The position numbers and the translations under genes are program-made. A stretch of DNA of 64,000 nt from Phoronis australis (lineage: Eukaryota > Phoronida > Phoronidae): NCBI GenBank assembly GCA_002633005.1, contig NMRA01000083.1:709161-773160 (forward strand). Direction: 5' to 3'. Of this stretch, positions 38,601-51,500 are shown piece by piece. Each line of letters begins with the position of its first letter. The first letter of the stretch is position 1. The notes under the pieces are model-generated. The model did no database searches. It worked only from the letters and a program-made list of their open reading frames with translations, and was not told the origin of the DNA.

Positions 38601-41600
38601 TCACTGTTGATTTGTATCAAAGCCAAAACTGACTTAGTAATGAGACTCAAACAGCATGAGAAAAGACAATCAATGTTTTCACAAGCCCACAAATACAGAG
38701 TAGATTTAGGGAACCTAGTTGGGTCCCTATTTGGGACTGTTTCATGCAAACAGGCACCGGACCCAAGGTTTTAGCAGAGTATGACGAACACTGTTGCTGT
38801 GATGATTAAACATCAGCTTGTCGTATTCACTGAAAGACTACGAAATGTTGGCTAACACTGAGCAGGTGTGTTTTTAGAATTCGTTTGCAATGTGTTTCGA
38901 TGCAATTAAGCCGAGCCCCAAAGCAATAGAAGTGCCATTTATTAAACCTGTCTAGTTAATATTGGCTTATTAAAATCCAGTGAAAGTAAGTTGCAGTTTA
39001 ACATTGAATATTGTCTTACTCGTGTTTCAATGAATTGTGGCAGATGGAATTTGTAGATCAATAATATGTATATTAAATTCATATTTAATTGTACCTAGAC
39101 ACTATTCAACAGGTTGCTTGTGATTATGAATACCCTGCTAGATCTTCTACTTGCTCACTGTTACACCAATCTTTGTTCTTTCATTTGACTTAATGTCTCC
39201 AATGTCCCCTAGGTGGTGTTACCTGATGTTGAGTTCATTGTCAACCTGGGTGATTGGCCACTGCAGTTCAAGGCTGACAGTCCTCAAAACAGACATCCCA
39301 ATGCCCCGCCTCTTCCCATCTTCTCTTGGTGTGGCTCGGACGATACAATGGATATTGTCATGCCAACGTACGACGTGACAGAGTCGACTCTAGAGACAAT
39401 GAACAGGTAAAGGTAACCAGGCACTGGAGGTATATGTCAGGGCTTGGAATTTTCCGCGGAAACGCGGATTTCCGCTTTTTTGAAATGTGCTTTCCGCTTT
39501 TTTTTATAATATTCCGCTTAAAAAAATCGGATTTGATATGAAATTTCCGCGGAAAATTCCTTTCTTACCGCGGCGTTGCAGACGACGTTCACCTCGGAAA
39601 GCGGAAGTTGCTCTTTATGTTTCGGAGGAACGTAAATTGTCAACATTGCCGGGGCATCTGGGTAAAGCGTGGTGTGATTTTCAATGGCGGCTCGTGTTAT
39701 TGTTAAGCGCGGCGACAAATACTACCGCTCTGCCGCTAAAAGTGTGTGGGTTGGGAGTGGACGTGCGAGCTAAAAGGACGCAGACGCATGCTACTGATGG
39801 TGGTAACGTTTTGGAAAGGTTCACATTAACCATTTCAAAGGCTGGTTATCGGGCATGATTTTGGCCGTAAAAGTTTCCGCGTTTTTTGTCATTGGTCATT
39901 CCAAGCCCTGATGTTTGGAAAACACCGCATGGGCATTTGCTATGCACAAAGGGTTCACCTTGCTGGTGTAGAGGAATGTGCTTAAAAATAAGGTGAATAG
40001 GACTGCCTTGGATTACACTGCAACACTCTGAATCTGGCTGTATTTACCCACAATACCGTAAACATCCGTCAGGCACATTTGGTGCCTCGTTTTCATGCCA
40101 CTGTAGATTCACATGTTATTTGTTGTAGTTGTGATTTTTTACAAGTTTTTCTCGGTTACATTAGTAATACTCTATTCGTCCTTTTAATGCCAACGAAGTA
40201 TTACTGCTGTGCTGTGGGCTGCAACTCCGACGGGAGAAATACCCGAGGATTCATGATCTAAAATTCATCGCCTTCCCAACGTCAATGAGAGATACGAACA
40301 TGTGTCTGATTTCCAAAACGAGGTCACGCGCTTTCTAATCTCCGGGACCAAGGAGAGTTCTATTGCCGTGTAATCCGGGACATCTCTATTGGATTAAGCT
40401 ATGTAGTTATTGTCTCTTTCCGTATCCATTATTTAAAGAGAGAGGATAATACAATATGCCTGTGTGCCCTAGTTTATTTTCATTGGATGGCAAAGCTAAT
40501 CTATTCAGCACTCACAATTCAGGATTTGACATAAAAAGATAAGTAACCTGTTGGACATTTGCTCCATCGCCTGCAAGTTAAAATTGCAATGAGTTACGTG
40601 TTTAGTATACTAGCATGTGTGCAGGGTGTTTAATGTGGGTGTGGTCCACAGGTGTATCATATACAATAGATATGGCACGCTGTATGCTAACACTGAAGTA
40701 ATACTGCCCTACCACAAATTGGGTGCTATTTCGTACTAGTGAGGGGTTGTACACTAAACAGTGCAAAATATGACTTATAAACACTTATTCACATTTATTG
40801 AGAATATTGTGTGTGAGCGCTACTGCCAAAAGTATTGACATGTTCACATGTATATAACATCGTTTGTTGTCTTGAAACCTAAAGTGCAGTGCTGTAGTGG
40901 TAAATGTAGAGGTATGTATACACCTGAAGCCCAGCGTATCATCTTGTGGTTCCGCGCACAAGTACACCTCAATTTCCAGTATATAGACGATACATTGAAA
41001 ATGAAAAAAGTGTTATACTGCATCTACATTCGTCCACTAAGTGTTCGTACTATGCTTTACTAAATATAAATGTATTATTACAAATTACCATACAACTTGA
41101 TCTGTGAACCATTGTAGGGTGTCGTTAGATCTCATGTCAGTTCAAGCACATGGCAGTCCACCTTGGGAGGAGAAGATTGAGAAAGGATTCTTCAGGGGCC
41201 GTGACAGTCGCCGGGAGCGCTTGGACTTGATCAAGCTGAGCCAAGATAATCCAGATGTGATTGATGCTGCGATGACTAACTTTTTCTTCTTCCGTGATGA
41301 GATGGACAAATATGGGCCTAAAGTGGACCACATATCGTTTATGGACTTTTTCAAGGTTATTAATTTTCTGTGACATGAGAAAACATCTAAAACTTGTAAT
41401 GTATTTCTGTTGTCTCTTGTCATAGATTTATGTCAGGGACCCATGTATTATGGAACTCATAACTTCATTTGTGTGACGCTACTCTTATTATCATTGTTGT
41501 TATCATTATAATTAATGTTACTTTTTGTTATCCTTTTATTATAAATTTTCCATATGGTAAGCCCTCATAACGTTTACGCTCCACAACCCATGGCAACCAT

Positions 41601-43720
41601 CCGAATCTTCCAGTACAAGTATCAGCTGAATATTGACGGCACTGTGGCGGCATATAGGTTTCCCTACCTTATGTCAGGAGACTCTGTAGTACTGAAGCAA
41701 GACTCGCCATACTACGAACATTTCTACAAAGACTTGAAGCCATGGACACATTACATTCCTGTCAAGAGAGACCTCAGTGATGTCATTCAGCAGGTCAAGT
41801 GGGCTAGAGAGCATGATACAGAGGTAAGTGACATCTACTGGGAGTTTGTGAAATGATACCAATATGGCTGCTCATCATAGTTTTAGGGAGCTGACTAAAA
41901 ATCTATCTCAGTGATGTAATATCTGTTTCAGGCTCGGGAGATTGGAAAGCGTGGACAAGAGTATGTGAGGGAACACCTTCAGCCTAACCACATCTTTTGT
42001 TACCACGTGGTGCTATTTAAGGTAGTAAAGGGTACCTGCTGTAGTGTACTGGGGAATTTATGTCTGTTTAAGAGATATTTTTGTTTATTTAGCATGGACA
42101 TACATGATGACAAAGTTGGTCATTAGTTCTACGAATAATGTAGAAGATTTAGAAACGATCGTTGTTGTATAAGGACTGGGCTCAAACAAAGTTAAGAAAT
42201 TCAATAATAAGTCGTTCTTCTATTTAAGTTGTGTACAGCTTCATCATTGAAAACCTTTGATTTGATTCCTTTCCAAGTGGAGCCTTTTTAATTGGCTTTA
42301 ATATGAGTTTGTATCTGGAACTTTTATGCAATATCATTGACTGAGTGGCATGTGTTTACTGATTGCTTGTGCAGTTCTATTTGTCACCTCACATCTGATT
42401 TAAGGGGACGTTATTGTCTTTACGACTGAAACCAATTTTTTGGGATTACTGTTGGATGGGATAAATTTGTTGAGGTTATTAGCTTTGACCAGGGCTATAA
42501 AACAATGAACTCCATTGAGCTTTTATGATTTTATTACAATTTTTGTTGTTTTTTTTGCTGGGGATTTATTGAACTCAAGCCGGATAACTTTACCAGTTTT
42601 AACTGCTAAAGTATGCTTGAAATACTCTACCATTGATAGAATAGAATTTATCTACAACAGTAAAGCTTTAGATTTTACTTCAGAGGTTGTAGGTTAAATT
42701 CCAGGTTGAAACTAAATCCCTTTTTTTGCCTATAATGTCTCTTTATTGCTTTTGTCATTACTTAATTAGTACTAATTCATACGTTTCTGTAAAAAATAAT
42801 TGAAATATTGACATATGTCTCAATCTGTATGTCATCTTTTGATCATACTTGCCAGGAATTTGCCAAAAAGTTATCTTCCAAACCAAAAGTATATGCTGAC
42901 ATGGAACTGGTGGAGCAGCCTAATGACAGAGAATCTCAGTGCGACTGTAAACGCAGTAAAAAAAAGGTAAAGACATAGCAGCCAATGGGGCTGTGGTTTT
43001 CTCCCTAAAAGTTGTGCCCTAAACCAAATTGACTGGAAGTGTATGATCATGTAGTCTTACAAGTTGTCAGGTTATATCAATAGATGGCGCTATATACCCA
43101 TATGAAATCTGTACTGACATGACTGTTTGATTAATTGTGTGTACCATCTATAATAATATTTGCACTTTGTCTTCAAGTTGCTTAACCGAGTTGGGTGAAT
43201 AAGATTAAACCAAAATTTTGTATGTGATGCATCGTAACGAACCGTGATCTTTGGTCCGGGTACAAAAAAATCCCAAAGTTATGTCTTAACATTTTTTAGC
43301 AATAATTGCAGAAATCTGAAAAGCTGTGGTTGTAAGACCACCTACTTTTGTCAAAGTTTATTGTGTTGATTAAAAATGGATGTGTTCGTTGAAAAAATTT
43401 GAAACTTTTTGAAAACTTAAAAAATCTTTCCAATTTCAGTACCAATTAAAAGCTGATCGAAAATCGTAAAAATCAGATTCAACAACTTTGTAAAAAATCC
43501 TTCGTTGTTTGTAATATTTCTGTCTTGGACAGGATCATTGTTTGTTTGAATTGCAATGCTAAACTCATGGATTTGCGTAAAAAGTCACGAAGTGCGTACA
43601 TTGTAATGATTATTTGTGGTCCCCGCAACAAAGTTGGTTTGGGAAGAGGTAGCTTTGTGAAATGAGTGCTATTATTGTAATCATTATTTTTTGTTTTAAT
43701 TTCAGAAGGATGAGCTGTGA
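32699..43720 (+). CDS. POGLUT2: POGLUT2/3-like ER protein O-glucosyltransferase (KDELC family), 10 coding exons
   Basis: Exons: 32699-32871, 33270-33475, 36579-36793, 37774-37851, 39213-39406, 41118-41355, 41614-41823, 41932-42021, 42856-42966 and 43706-43720. They total 1530 nt, so 509 residues plus TGA, in frame through all GT-AG introns; vertebrate members are about 500-510 residues. Residues 1-21 form a signal peptide (hydrophobic [12 protein letters not shown]). A filamin-type domain (about 30-130) has [14 protein letters not shown] and [15 protein letters not shown]. The GT90/CAP10 catalytic region (about 195-470) has [64 protein letters not shown] and [17 protein letters not shown]. 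The C-terminus is basic and ends in KDEL, for ER retrieval. Known family role: transfer of glucose to Ser in EGF repeats of Notch and related proteins, using UDP-glucose. It may be a single pre-duplication orthologue of vertebrate POGLUT2 and POGLUT3, so the symbol is approximate. Confidence 0.95.
34528..34589. repeat. hairpin with 18-bp perfect arms
   Basis: TTTGGAAGAATTATCACC at 34528-34545 is exactly complementary in reverse to 34572-34589, with a 26-bp loop. It lies in the second POGLUT intron and may be a miniature transposon remnant. Confidence 0.9.
35655..36000. repeat. tandem duplication with ATC/GTC-rich low complexity
   Basis: Two diverged tandem copies, about 35668-35845 and 35846-35998, share TTCGCTAGTCATATGAATGT, then a trinucleotide-rich ATC/GTC stretch, then GTTAATTTC.CCAAGTGTC. 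The trinucleotide bias keeps frames open and makes short spurious hydrophobic peptides. It lies in the second POGLUT intron. Confidence 0.8.
37122..37199. repeat. GA-rich microsatellite
   Basis: A purine-only GA/GGGA run in a POGLUT intron. On the minus strand it encodes a Ser/Leu-rich low-complexity stretch inside a 202-codon open frame (37641-37033), which I do not consider a gene. Confidence 0.9.
38332..38757. mobile_element. non-autonomous DNA transposon with about 42-bp terminal inverted repeats
   Basis: The left end 38332-38373 and the reverse complement of the right end 38716-38757 match at about 36 of 42 positions. The shared core is CATGAAACAGTCC followed by AAATAGGGAC. The 340-bp interior has no coding capacity. 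No clear target-site duplication is seen, so the superfamily is undetermined. It is inserted in the fourth POGLUT intron, between exons 4 and 5. Confidence 0.75.
39439..39909 (+). mobile_element. hAT-like non-autonomous element, second copy
   Basis: This 471-bp element begins AGGGCTTGGAATTTTCC and ends GGTCATTCCAAGCCCT, the same terminal repeats as 16608-16861 in opposite orientation. The inner sequence TTTTGTCATTGGTCATTCC is also shared. An 8-bp target-site duplication is not evident here, which suggests an older insertion. A 123-codon plus-strand open frame (39487-39858) starts inside it but has no recognisable transposase motif. It lies in a POGLUT intron, starting 33 bp after exon 5. Confidence 0.8.
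40187..40375 (+). pseudogene. THAP-like zinc-finger N-terminal fragment
   Basis: An ATG at 40187 gives [18 protein letters not shown], with a Cys spacing (C-x3-C) like the start of a THAP domain. The frame stops at 40260. One frame over, [19 protein letters not shown] continues the pattern expected of the domain (basic, aromatic, then LP) and ends in a stop at about 40371. The frameshift and the missing C-x2-H half indicate a dead fragment. It lies in the POGLUT intron between exons 5 and 6. Confidence 0.4.
42401..42705 (+). repeat. SINE-like dispersed repeat, copy 1
   Basis: A TAAGGGGACG start and a TAGCTTTGACCAGGGCTATA core are shared with copies at 52261, 60108 and 61572. Near the right end GGTTAAATTCC at 42692-42702 matches the tRNA B-box (GGTTCRANTCC) at all but one position. 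This suggests a tRNA-related end. It lies in a POGLUT intron. Confidence 0.55.
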
Positions 43721-45480
43721 TATTTGGACTACTCTGGCTGTTTTGGACTGTTGCATAATTTAAATATTGTTATCTGCTTAACAGAGATTCCTAGCAGAAT
43801 GAAGGTGTCTATGAAGGTTTGGCATCTTAGATATTCAGTACTTACTGCAAGGGGCAAACAGAAATGGTGGTTCCAAAGATTTAAGAATATCTTTATCTTA
43901 GTTGCTATCAATCCTGGTGGATGAAAACAATGGAATGCTGCATTTTACGAAGAGAAGTTTCAAAATTCATGCATAAAGGCATTATGCACGTACACTCAAT
44001 TAGCTCTGTAATTCAGTGTGTGTATCATGCTGACTGGCTTGTGATAAATCTAACCTGTTTTAATTGAAACGACACAACATTTTAGTTTGAAATCGAACGT
44101 CATTTTGATTTTAGATATTTTTCAGCGGGATTATATGTGTGAGCCTTTTGATTTACTCATCTGGGCTGAAATACCGTAACAATTTGTGATATTATGTAAG
44201 GAGTCGCGAAAAATGACATGTGTGACTCTTCACATGAAGTTTTCCAGCAGCGTATGCAGAACGTGACCATAGTGTGCTGTTCTTTATCATGTAAATAACT
44301 TTTGATGTTCTAATGTCAAAGTTTTCACGATGCATGCTTTGAGACATAACCTTCAAAACATTCAGACATTAAAGTATCCGTGTCTTCAAAATTAATCCAT
44401 CAGATTATACTGTACACTACCATGGATTATGTTCATAACTTCTAATTAGGAAACTGTCAGGCAATATTTACCAGCATCTCAGTTATTTTTGTCAGAAAAA
44501 CCATGCTTAGAGGCAGTTCAGTCTTTACGAAGGTTTTTTAGCTTACCTGTAACCTTATCACATCTTAGTCTAGACTAGTGCCATAGCAAGCTTAGACGGC
44601 TATGGGGTCAGTCTCGTGATTGTGATTTATTACTTAAGACCGAAATTGGGTCTGCTTCACTGTTGCTGAAAAAGAGTTTATCCAAGTAATCATGTGCACA
44701 GTGGTTGCAACCTAGAAATAAATTGTAGAAATTATCACAGTAGCTAGCAGTTATCATGTACATTCTCAGAGACTTCTTACTTTTGCTCATGTGAGATTTG
44801 AGTATTTTTCTAAAATAGTTGTGTGGAGCGCAAGACCTCATTTCTGACTTAAGGGAAAAGGTTACCCCCCCTCTCATGGCAAACATTTTCCTTTACATTT
44901 AATTCCATGTTGATGTACGCTAGGTAACAGCAACACACTTCGTTTCATTTTCATAAAAATCTTAATAGTCCCATTTTTTGATAACCCCTCGTGCAAACCT
45001 GGACTGCTTTATAAACAATCTCTTGCACCCCTGTTTAAAGAATAATGCATAAATTCTAGTAAGAGGACAATTAGGTGTTTCTGAGACATGTAAAGACGTT
45101 GGCCAAATTTTGATAATTTTCCAATGGTTACCCCTCACCCGATAGCTTTGTGGGACCTTCATTGACAAGTGGTGTACTAAACCAAACATGTACGAAACTA
45201 CAGATTTCAACTTTGTGAAGGGATATCTTTTCTGAATGTAGAGAGAAAGGTACATCGATACTAAAACAATCGTATAAATTACGCGGCCAAATTTTGTTTG
45301 ATTTAATTGCATAATGAAATCTCAAAAACCTTGTTACAATTTATTTTCGTTTTGTACAACAATTTTTCATGAAAATAAAAAAGTCTGCATCTGTTTGAAG
45401 AACAGTGCATAAATTATAGTACCTGAGAGTATTATTACAATACGATAGGTCACTTCTGAGATATAATATTTCGAAATTGG
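43721..45480. other. 3' flank of POGLUT, probably including its 3' UTR
   Basis: No coding signal follows the KDEL stop. Candidate cleavage signals on the plus strand are ATTAAA at about 44368 and AATAAA at 44717. The sequence does not show which is used. Several minus-strand frames of up to 116 codons (for example 45312-44962) have no recognisable content. Confidence 0.45.
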
Positions 45481-45505
45481 CTAGATTTAGGTATTTCCTT
45501 AGGTT

Positions 45506-45580
45506 TAAAACGTATAACAGCGCCTCTATTGACTGACAATTTAAAGTAGTCTGTCAATAGAGGCGCTGTTATATGTTTTA
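45506..45580. repeat. near-perfect 28-bp-arm hairpin
   Basis: The arm at 45506-45533 and the reverse complement of 45553-45580 match at 27 of 28 positions, with a 19-bp loop. The shared core is ATAACAGCGCCTCTATTGAC. It could be a very small foldback transposon or a source of hairpin RNA; nothing in the sequence decides. Confidence 0.9.
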
Positions 45581-45599
45581 ATTCTAACCGTTCTACTTC

Positions 45600-48500
45600 C
45601 ACAAGTTGTTTTGGGACCACTTTGACTTATTCCTGTTTCATTTATAGTTTTTATGTGCTTTCGTTTTGACATTAGGTGGCATTTATTTCATTTCGTTTTT
45701 GTAATTACATTTTTATACTTTTTGATTAGTTGTTTTAGCATTTATCTGTTCTGTTAGCAGAACTCTGGTGAAGAATTTCTGTAACTGTTCTTGGTTTTGC
45801 AATAAAGTGTAAACAAAAACACGTAAACTTTCAATGGGAGTTTGAACTGCCACGGAATTAACTTTTTGGATCATTTGCCTGTAATCTTAACTAGTTTAGA
45901 TTTTTTATCTGTTACCTATACATGTGTAAGAGTTACACTACGTATAAAAGTTAGGAAGTTTTTATCTCAAATTGAATTTTGGTTAGTTACTACTGATGTA
46001 AACTGGACTTGGACCAAAAAGATGGAGAGCTCTTTAGTGAAACATGGTTCTGGTAAATTCACAACGAACCAACACCACTCTCCCGCAGCGACGCACCACG
46101 CCATTCTAGACGGCACTGTGCAAAAACAGAATTTTTGTCTGGGGGAAGGGAGAATAGGAAAAATGTCTACTTCACATTATCGGAGTTAAAACGGAATCTA
46201 TAGATAGAGAAATCTGTAGGCGAGACGACGTCAACTCCGGCGTTGAATTCGTCGACTGCCATATTGGAATGTGCTGTGTCCGTGTTTCCAGCCTTGAGGA
46301 GTAAACCAGTTTTATGGGACTGAGACTTGGAAAAGTATTAAAAGTTAAGTTTCGCATTTACGGCGCACTTAGCGTCAGGTAATCTTTTTTTAATGAATAA
46401 CCTAATTATCGTTCACCTGTCACTGACGTCATGGTTTACCAAATTACAAGAAGGCGGGTTAGTGCTTAGTTCCATGCCGCCCTGACTGCAAGAACTTACA
46501 GCAATGCCGAACGTTCCCCTTGGCAACTCGTGGTGTACTTTACAGATTAGAGAAATTTCACCTGAATAAGACAACGAAGTACACCGACTCCACATACCTT
46601 GTAAAATAGTGCCGTTAAATTAATGTCAAAAATAACACAAACCAATTCCACGGTTGGCAAGATACTCAAAAAGAATTTTAACTATTGCCTCATGAGCGCT
46701 TTTTCTGGTTTAAGTTAGTAATTGGTCATTTGCGGTTGTAATTAAAAGTCAAGAAATGTCAACCTGTCTGAATGAATATTAGAAGCTCATTTAGAAACGT
46801 AGTTTTGATATGTCTTTGTTTCGCAAATCAAGGGTCGCCATATGGTGTTATCGTCTGCTGCTAGGTCTGTGAGATGAAACAATGGATTGCGGTGAGAAGC
46901 TGTCTAGGCCTATTTCAGATATCTCTTAAAGCTGCATGATGCCCTGTTCAGCTGGTGTAAAACAAAATATTGAATTCTTATGCGCGTTGGGTTAAAAAAG
47001 CAACCACTCTCATCCGATTTTGAATTATATATTGTTGCCGATCGAACCACAAGCAATGCGTACATGTACCGTTTCCGTAAACGCAATTTTAGGGTTGGCC
47101 ATCCCCAGTTAAACTCAAGCTTTTTTGAGTCTCTGGTAGTTTCGGTGTTCTTGTTAGTAACGGAGATAGAATCCTATAGCGATCTCATGAGAGTAAAAAG
47201 CCCATTCCATTTTCGATCTTTGGCTCGCTAAACAGGGCGAAATGTTGTTTTTCAAAGCATTGCATTGACTATAATCACTAGTGCGTCAAGTGAACATTTT
47301 ACTACAAACCGGAATACGCAGACAGTTTAACATAGAAGATGGTGCCTCGTGTGCCTTTATTTCTTAGTAATTTTCATTTCTGTTTGGAATGTCATGTAAA
47401 GCACAGCTGTCAACAAATTATTCTATTCTTATCATGGTGAGCCATGGATTTTGGGCGGGTAGGTCGAGTTTTGAGAGTAATGGACTCAACTTTGAGAGCG
47501 AGTGAACTGAATTTACAGGTCCGTGAATCATGTTCATAAGTGCGTGAAGCGTGTTGTTTGAGCAGCCTGAGATGTAATACAATTACTAGTTAATGGACAC
47601 ACTCTGAGATTATTATTAAGTGTGGCTTGTGATGTACATCTAAGTTAATTATTTAAAAAATGCAACTGTAACACAGAGTATTTAATGAGTGCAGTTGTGC
47701 GTACTGTGATTTTTGAATGAGTTACTGACTGTATTTCTAAAAGTTCTAGAAGCCCCATTAAGAACAGAGTTTGAAATTTTCTTTTCTGTCCTTATCACAT
47801 TTTTGCCTTCCTCTAACAAGTCTGTTAATACGGGAAATGTCCGAGTATGCACCAAATGCGACACACCCGTTGTATACCAGAAACACGTTACCAACGTTTC
47901 CATAGGTCTTAGGTCTGAGCTACGAAACTTCGCCATCCATCGGTTTGTATTCGTTATTTAAAAACTGGTCCATAGGTTTTGACTACTTTTGCCGGTACTG
48001 GCAATTGAGTGCTAAGTCTAGGTAGACCTAAACACTCCACGGAAACACTCCGCGGCTTCCACCATTTAAATTCAATCCAAATGAGAATGTTTGGTTTACT
48101 AATGGACTTTCGTGTTTCACCTGCTGTCATTAAGTATTTATAGGCTAACTTATTTGAATGACAGGTTTATAAAATATTAGCTCATGCATGCATGTTTTCA
48201 CGAATAAATGTAATAAGTCGAGACTGCAGAGGTAAAATGAAACCAAAACATGGCGGCACCTTTATTCTCCAGGATAAAATTCGAATTGAAATAAATTTTA
48301 ACTCTAGCTTTCAAACATGCACCGTGTGCTCGTCAGATGAGAAAAGCGGAACCAATAGAAACTCCTGGCAGGGCAAGCGCGAATGGTACAAGAGAGTAAA
48401 GTGAGACGACGAGGAGAAATAAGTAGACGGAGAGGAAATGTATATAAAATATAATGATGTCATGTGCGATATGTCTCTGTTGACACCCAGTGTCAGGTGG

Positions 48501-51500
48501 TAAAACCAGGACAATCTCGCTGGCCTTACTCCTACTCTGTGGCAAGGGGAAACTGTCCTCTTAGTATCACGGAGAAATTGAAATTCTCGGGGTCCCAACT
48601 GTTTAGTGACAAATTGTCTGTATATGATCATGCGGATGTGGAGAGGTCCTTTACAGGCTCACCTATACCACGCCTGAGGGCGTTTATCGTACCCAGAAGA
48701 CTTGCTCGTAAAACGTTTATTAACTGTGCAGGAGGTGCCGCTAGGTCGCATGATCACTCAGCTTAGATCCTCGGCGCACATCATGTGCGTACCCAGCCTA
48801 AAAATGGTAGGTAGGCTCAAATTTATGAGAATGTGGACTTTACTAAAAAAATATATGCGGACCTTTTACTAAAAAAGCTGGGAATTGTGCATTCGCCGAA
48901 TTTTGATAGTTTAGTAGTTCCTGCCTCTTTAATGGACTTTTGCCTCGTTTTCTACTTTTCCGGACTTTTTGTTTCTCTAAGACGGACCTTTTCGCCCACT
49001 TCTCCANCCCCGCTGGGTGCGCGCATGCACATGCACCGTTTTACGATTTCACGTTCAACTATTCTAGTGCGGGTGGTTTATTTCAGTAGCTGTGTGATTA
49101 CCCAGGCATAGCATCTAGATGAGGCTGGAGGGCTACTCCAAATCCGCAAGCACGGACATGAGTTGGTCACTAAACACACCTCTCCCGCGGTCTCAATCTG
49201 GAGGACCTCGCTGTATGCCTATTGAAGTGCGGCCTGACTCTTCCCATGTCTATAGGCTTAAGACCAGCGAAATTGTCCTCACTTTAAGATTTCACACCAA
49301 ACGCAATGGTCTCAGGAGAGACATTGGGCGCACGAGTCATCGTATTTAATTTCCACTTTCCCGTCTCCCCTTATTTTTCCCTTTTCGTCTCCCTTTCATT
49401 CCTTCGTACCATTCGCTCATGCCCTGTCTGTAGTTTCCATTATTTCTATAATCACCTGGCGAAGATCGAACTGTACATGCCCGAAAACCAGTATTTTTCA
49501 TTTCCTCTTACATTTTATACTAGAGATTAATAGCGCACTTTATGCCATATTATATTTCCATGTTTAGAGTGTCTACTGTTGCAGTAAGCATGGGCATTAG
49601 CATTCATCAATCGATTCGTAGTGAAGGTACACGTGTACTTGCGCCAGCCTTATCACCATTCATATTTTGTTTTATACTGCGCTGCCCTTATTAAGGAGTT
49701 CCACAGTTTTTATTTATTGTTCAACATTTTAAATTTTAATATATCATATTTATATCATTGCCTACCACGAATCTGCAAATAAAGTGTTTTTTTTTAGTTA
49801 CAACCGCATTAACAGAGGCACGTCTAAGAAAGATTTGAAATTTTCATGGGCTAGTGAAAAGCCACTTCTTATTACCTTAATGATTGAAATCCTCTTGAAA
49901 GAATATTAATTCCCCTGTACAATGCCAGTTTGATGTTTTAACGGCTTTATTCACTTTTCCAAGTTTACTCATTTTCTTACGTTGGCGTAGTAAGTAAACG
50001 TGTTTTCCCTGGATTTTGAGGATCTTATATTTTAGTGTTTTGACAAAAAGTTGTGCCACTAAATTTGTGTCTTTGACGTTTTTTTGACACCCTCGCGTTT
50101 TCTCGGAAATACGAAAAAAGTAGGACGCGACCAACATAAAATTTTAGCTCAAACAGGATCACTTAGAAGACGCCATTTGACAAACTCTCAAAAGCTCGAG
50201 ACCGCGAAAGCCTGCCCGGTATTTCACGTGACTGCGCCGTTTATGTTGATATGGTGTTATGTTGTGAAATGAGTTCAGTTGATGTGAATAATCTAAGACG
50301 AGAAGTTTCTTCTTTAAGAAATTGCCGTTGTGAAATTTCATGTGGCACGCTATTATTTATAGCCGTAATAACAAAAACTCTAAGCACAATAAACAATTTT
50401 CAAGTTAGATAATTTGTTTGAAATCATAAATAATGTGTTTAATATATTCACTGTTGTCAAACAACGATTACCTAATTGTAGCTTTTGGCAAACTGGACGT
50501 GCATATGCTACTATTAATATATTTGGGTTCGTGCTTCTGCACACACGCAATACAACCCTTCTTTAACCACGTATGAAATTTACTTGGTCAGCCAACACTA
50601 GCGAGTATTATCTTACTCATGATATCTGGCCAGATTATCTCCACATGTGGCGGTTTCACTGAGATAGAAAAAGAGTGACATCATCTTGTAATATCGGGCA
50701 TCACAAGCAATGCTAGGTGACTATTTCTACTTTCATTATTTGGATTAATCTCCTCCGCTCCCCTTTCCCGTAAATTGTCTCTTTGCCGAACTATTTTTGA
50801 GTGGACCGACGAAGTGTCATACATTTACACGTTTGGCGATCCAAAATGAACCGAGTCGTAGACGGTCTCGCCACCTGGTGACTGTTATATAAGACGGTCG
50901 CTTGTCATTGTATAAGTCGTGGGAGATTTCTAGTTGAAAAACCAGCCACGATACCTTGTACTTTGGCAACATATAAATCCACGAACTGTACGCGCCAAGG
51001 GTCCACCATCAATCACGAATGCTGATCAAAGTTCCTTTAGTGGGGCGTAGAACGCAGCCTTTTGTCGCACTAGCGAGGACATCCAGGGCTTGTTTCTCGA
51101 AGAGTCTATTACCAAGAGGTATTTCGTTTGGTGTTTTGGATGTATCATTATACTTTTAGTCTGCCCCCGAGTAGGCTACGGAATCTTGCCTTTTGGCTTT
51201 GAGTTATGGACAGATTTTCTGACCTTTTAGCTATTTCGTAAAACAGGCTAAGCTATCCCTGCTGGATTTTATTCAAAATTCGAAAGACAGTGTACTCTTC
51301 CAGAAACAGCTCTCTGTGTAATTAAATATTGGAAACCCCTTGAAAAGTGTAGACGGACACAACAATAGAAAAAGAATTATCACTGTCTTGAGTTTTTGAA
51401 TAGCCGACCACAAATGATTGCTAGCAAACACACCAACTTTCGTGACAAGAAGTATCACTTCGCTATCGGTCCATATTCCAAATGAAGAATCATTAGCAAT

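Noticed and set aside
39487-39858. 123-codon plus-strand open frame inside the hAT-like element
   Set aside because: Lies between transposon ends but has no hAT dimerisation or catalytic motif, so I did not call it a transposase.
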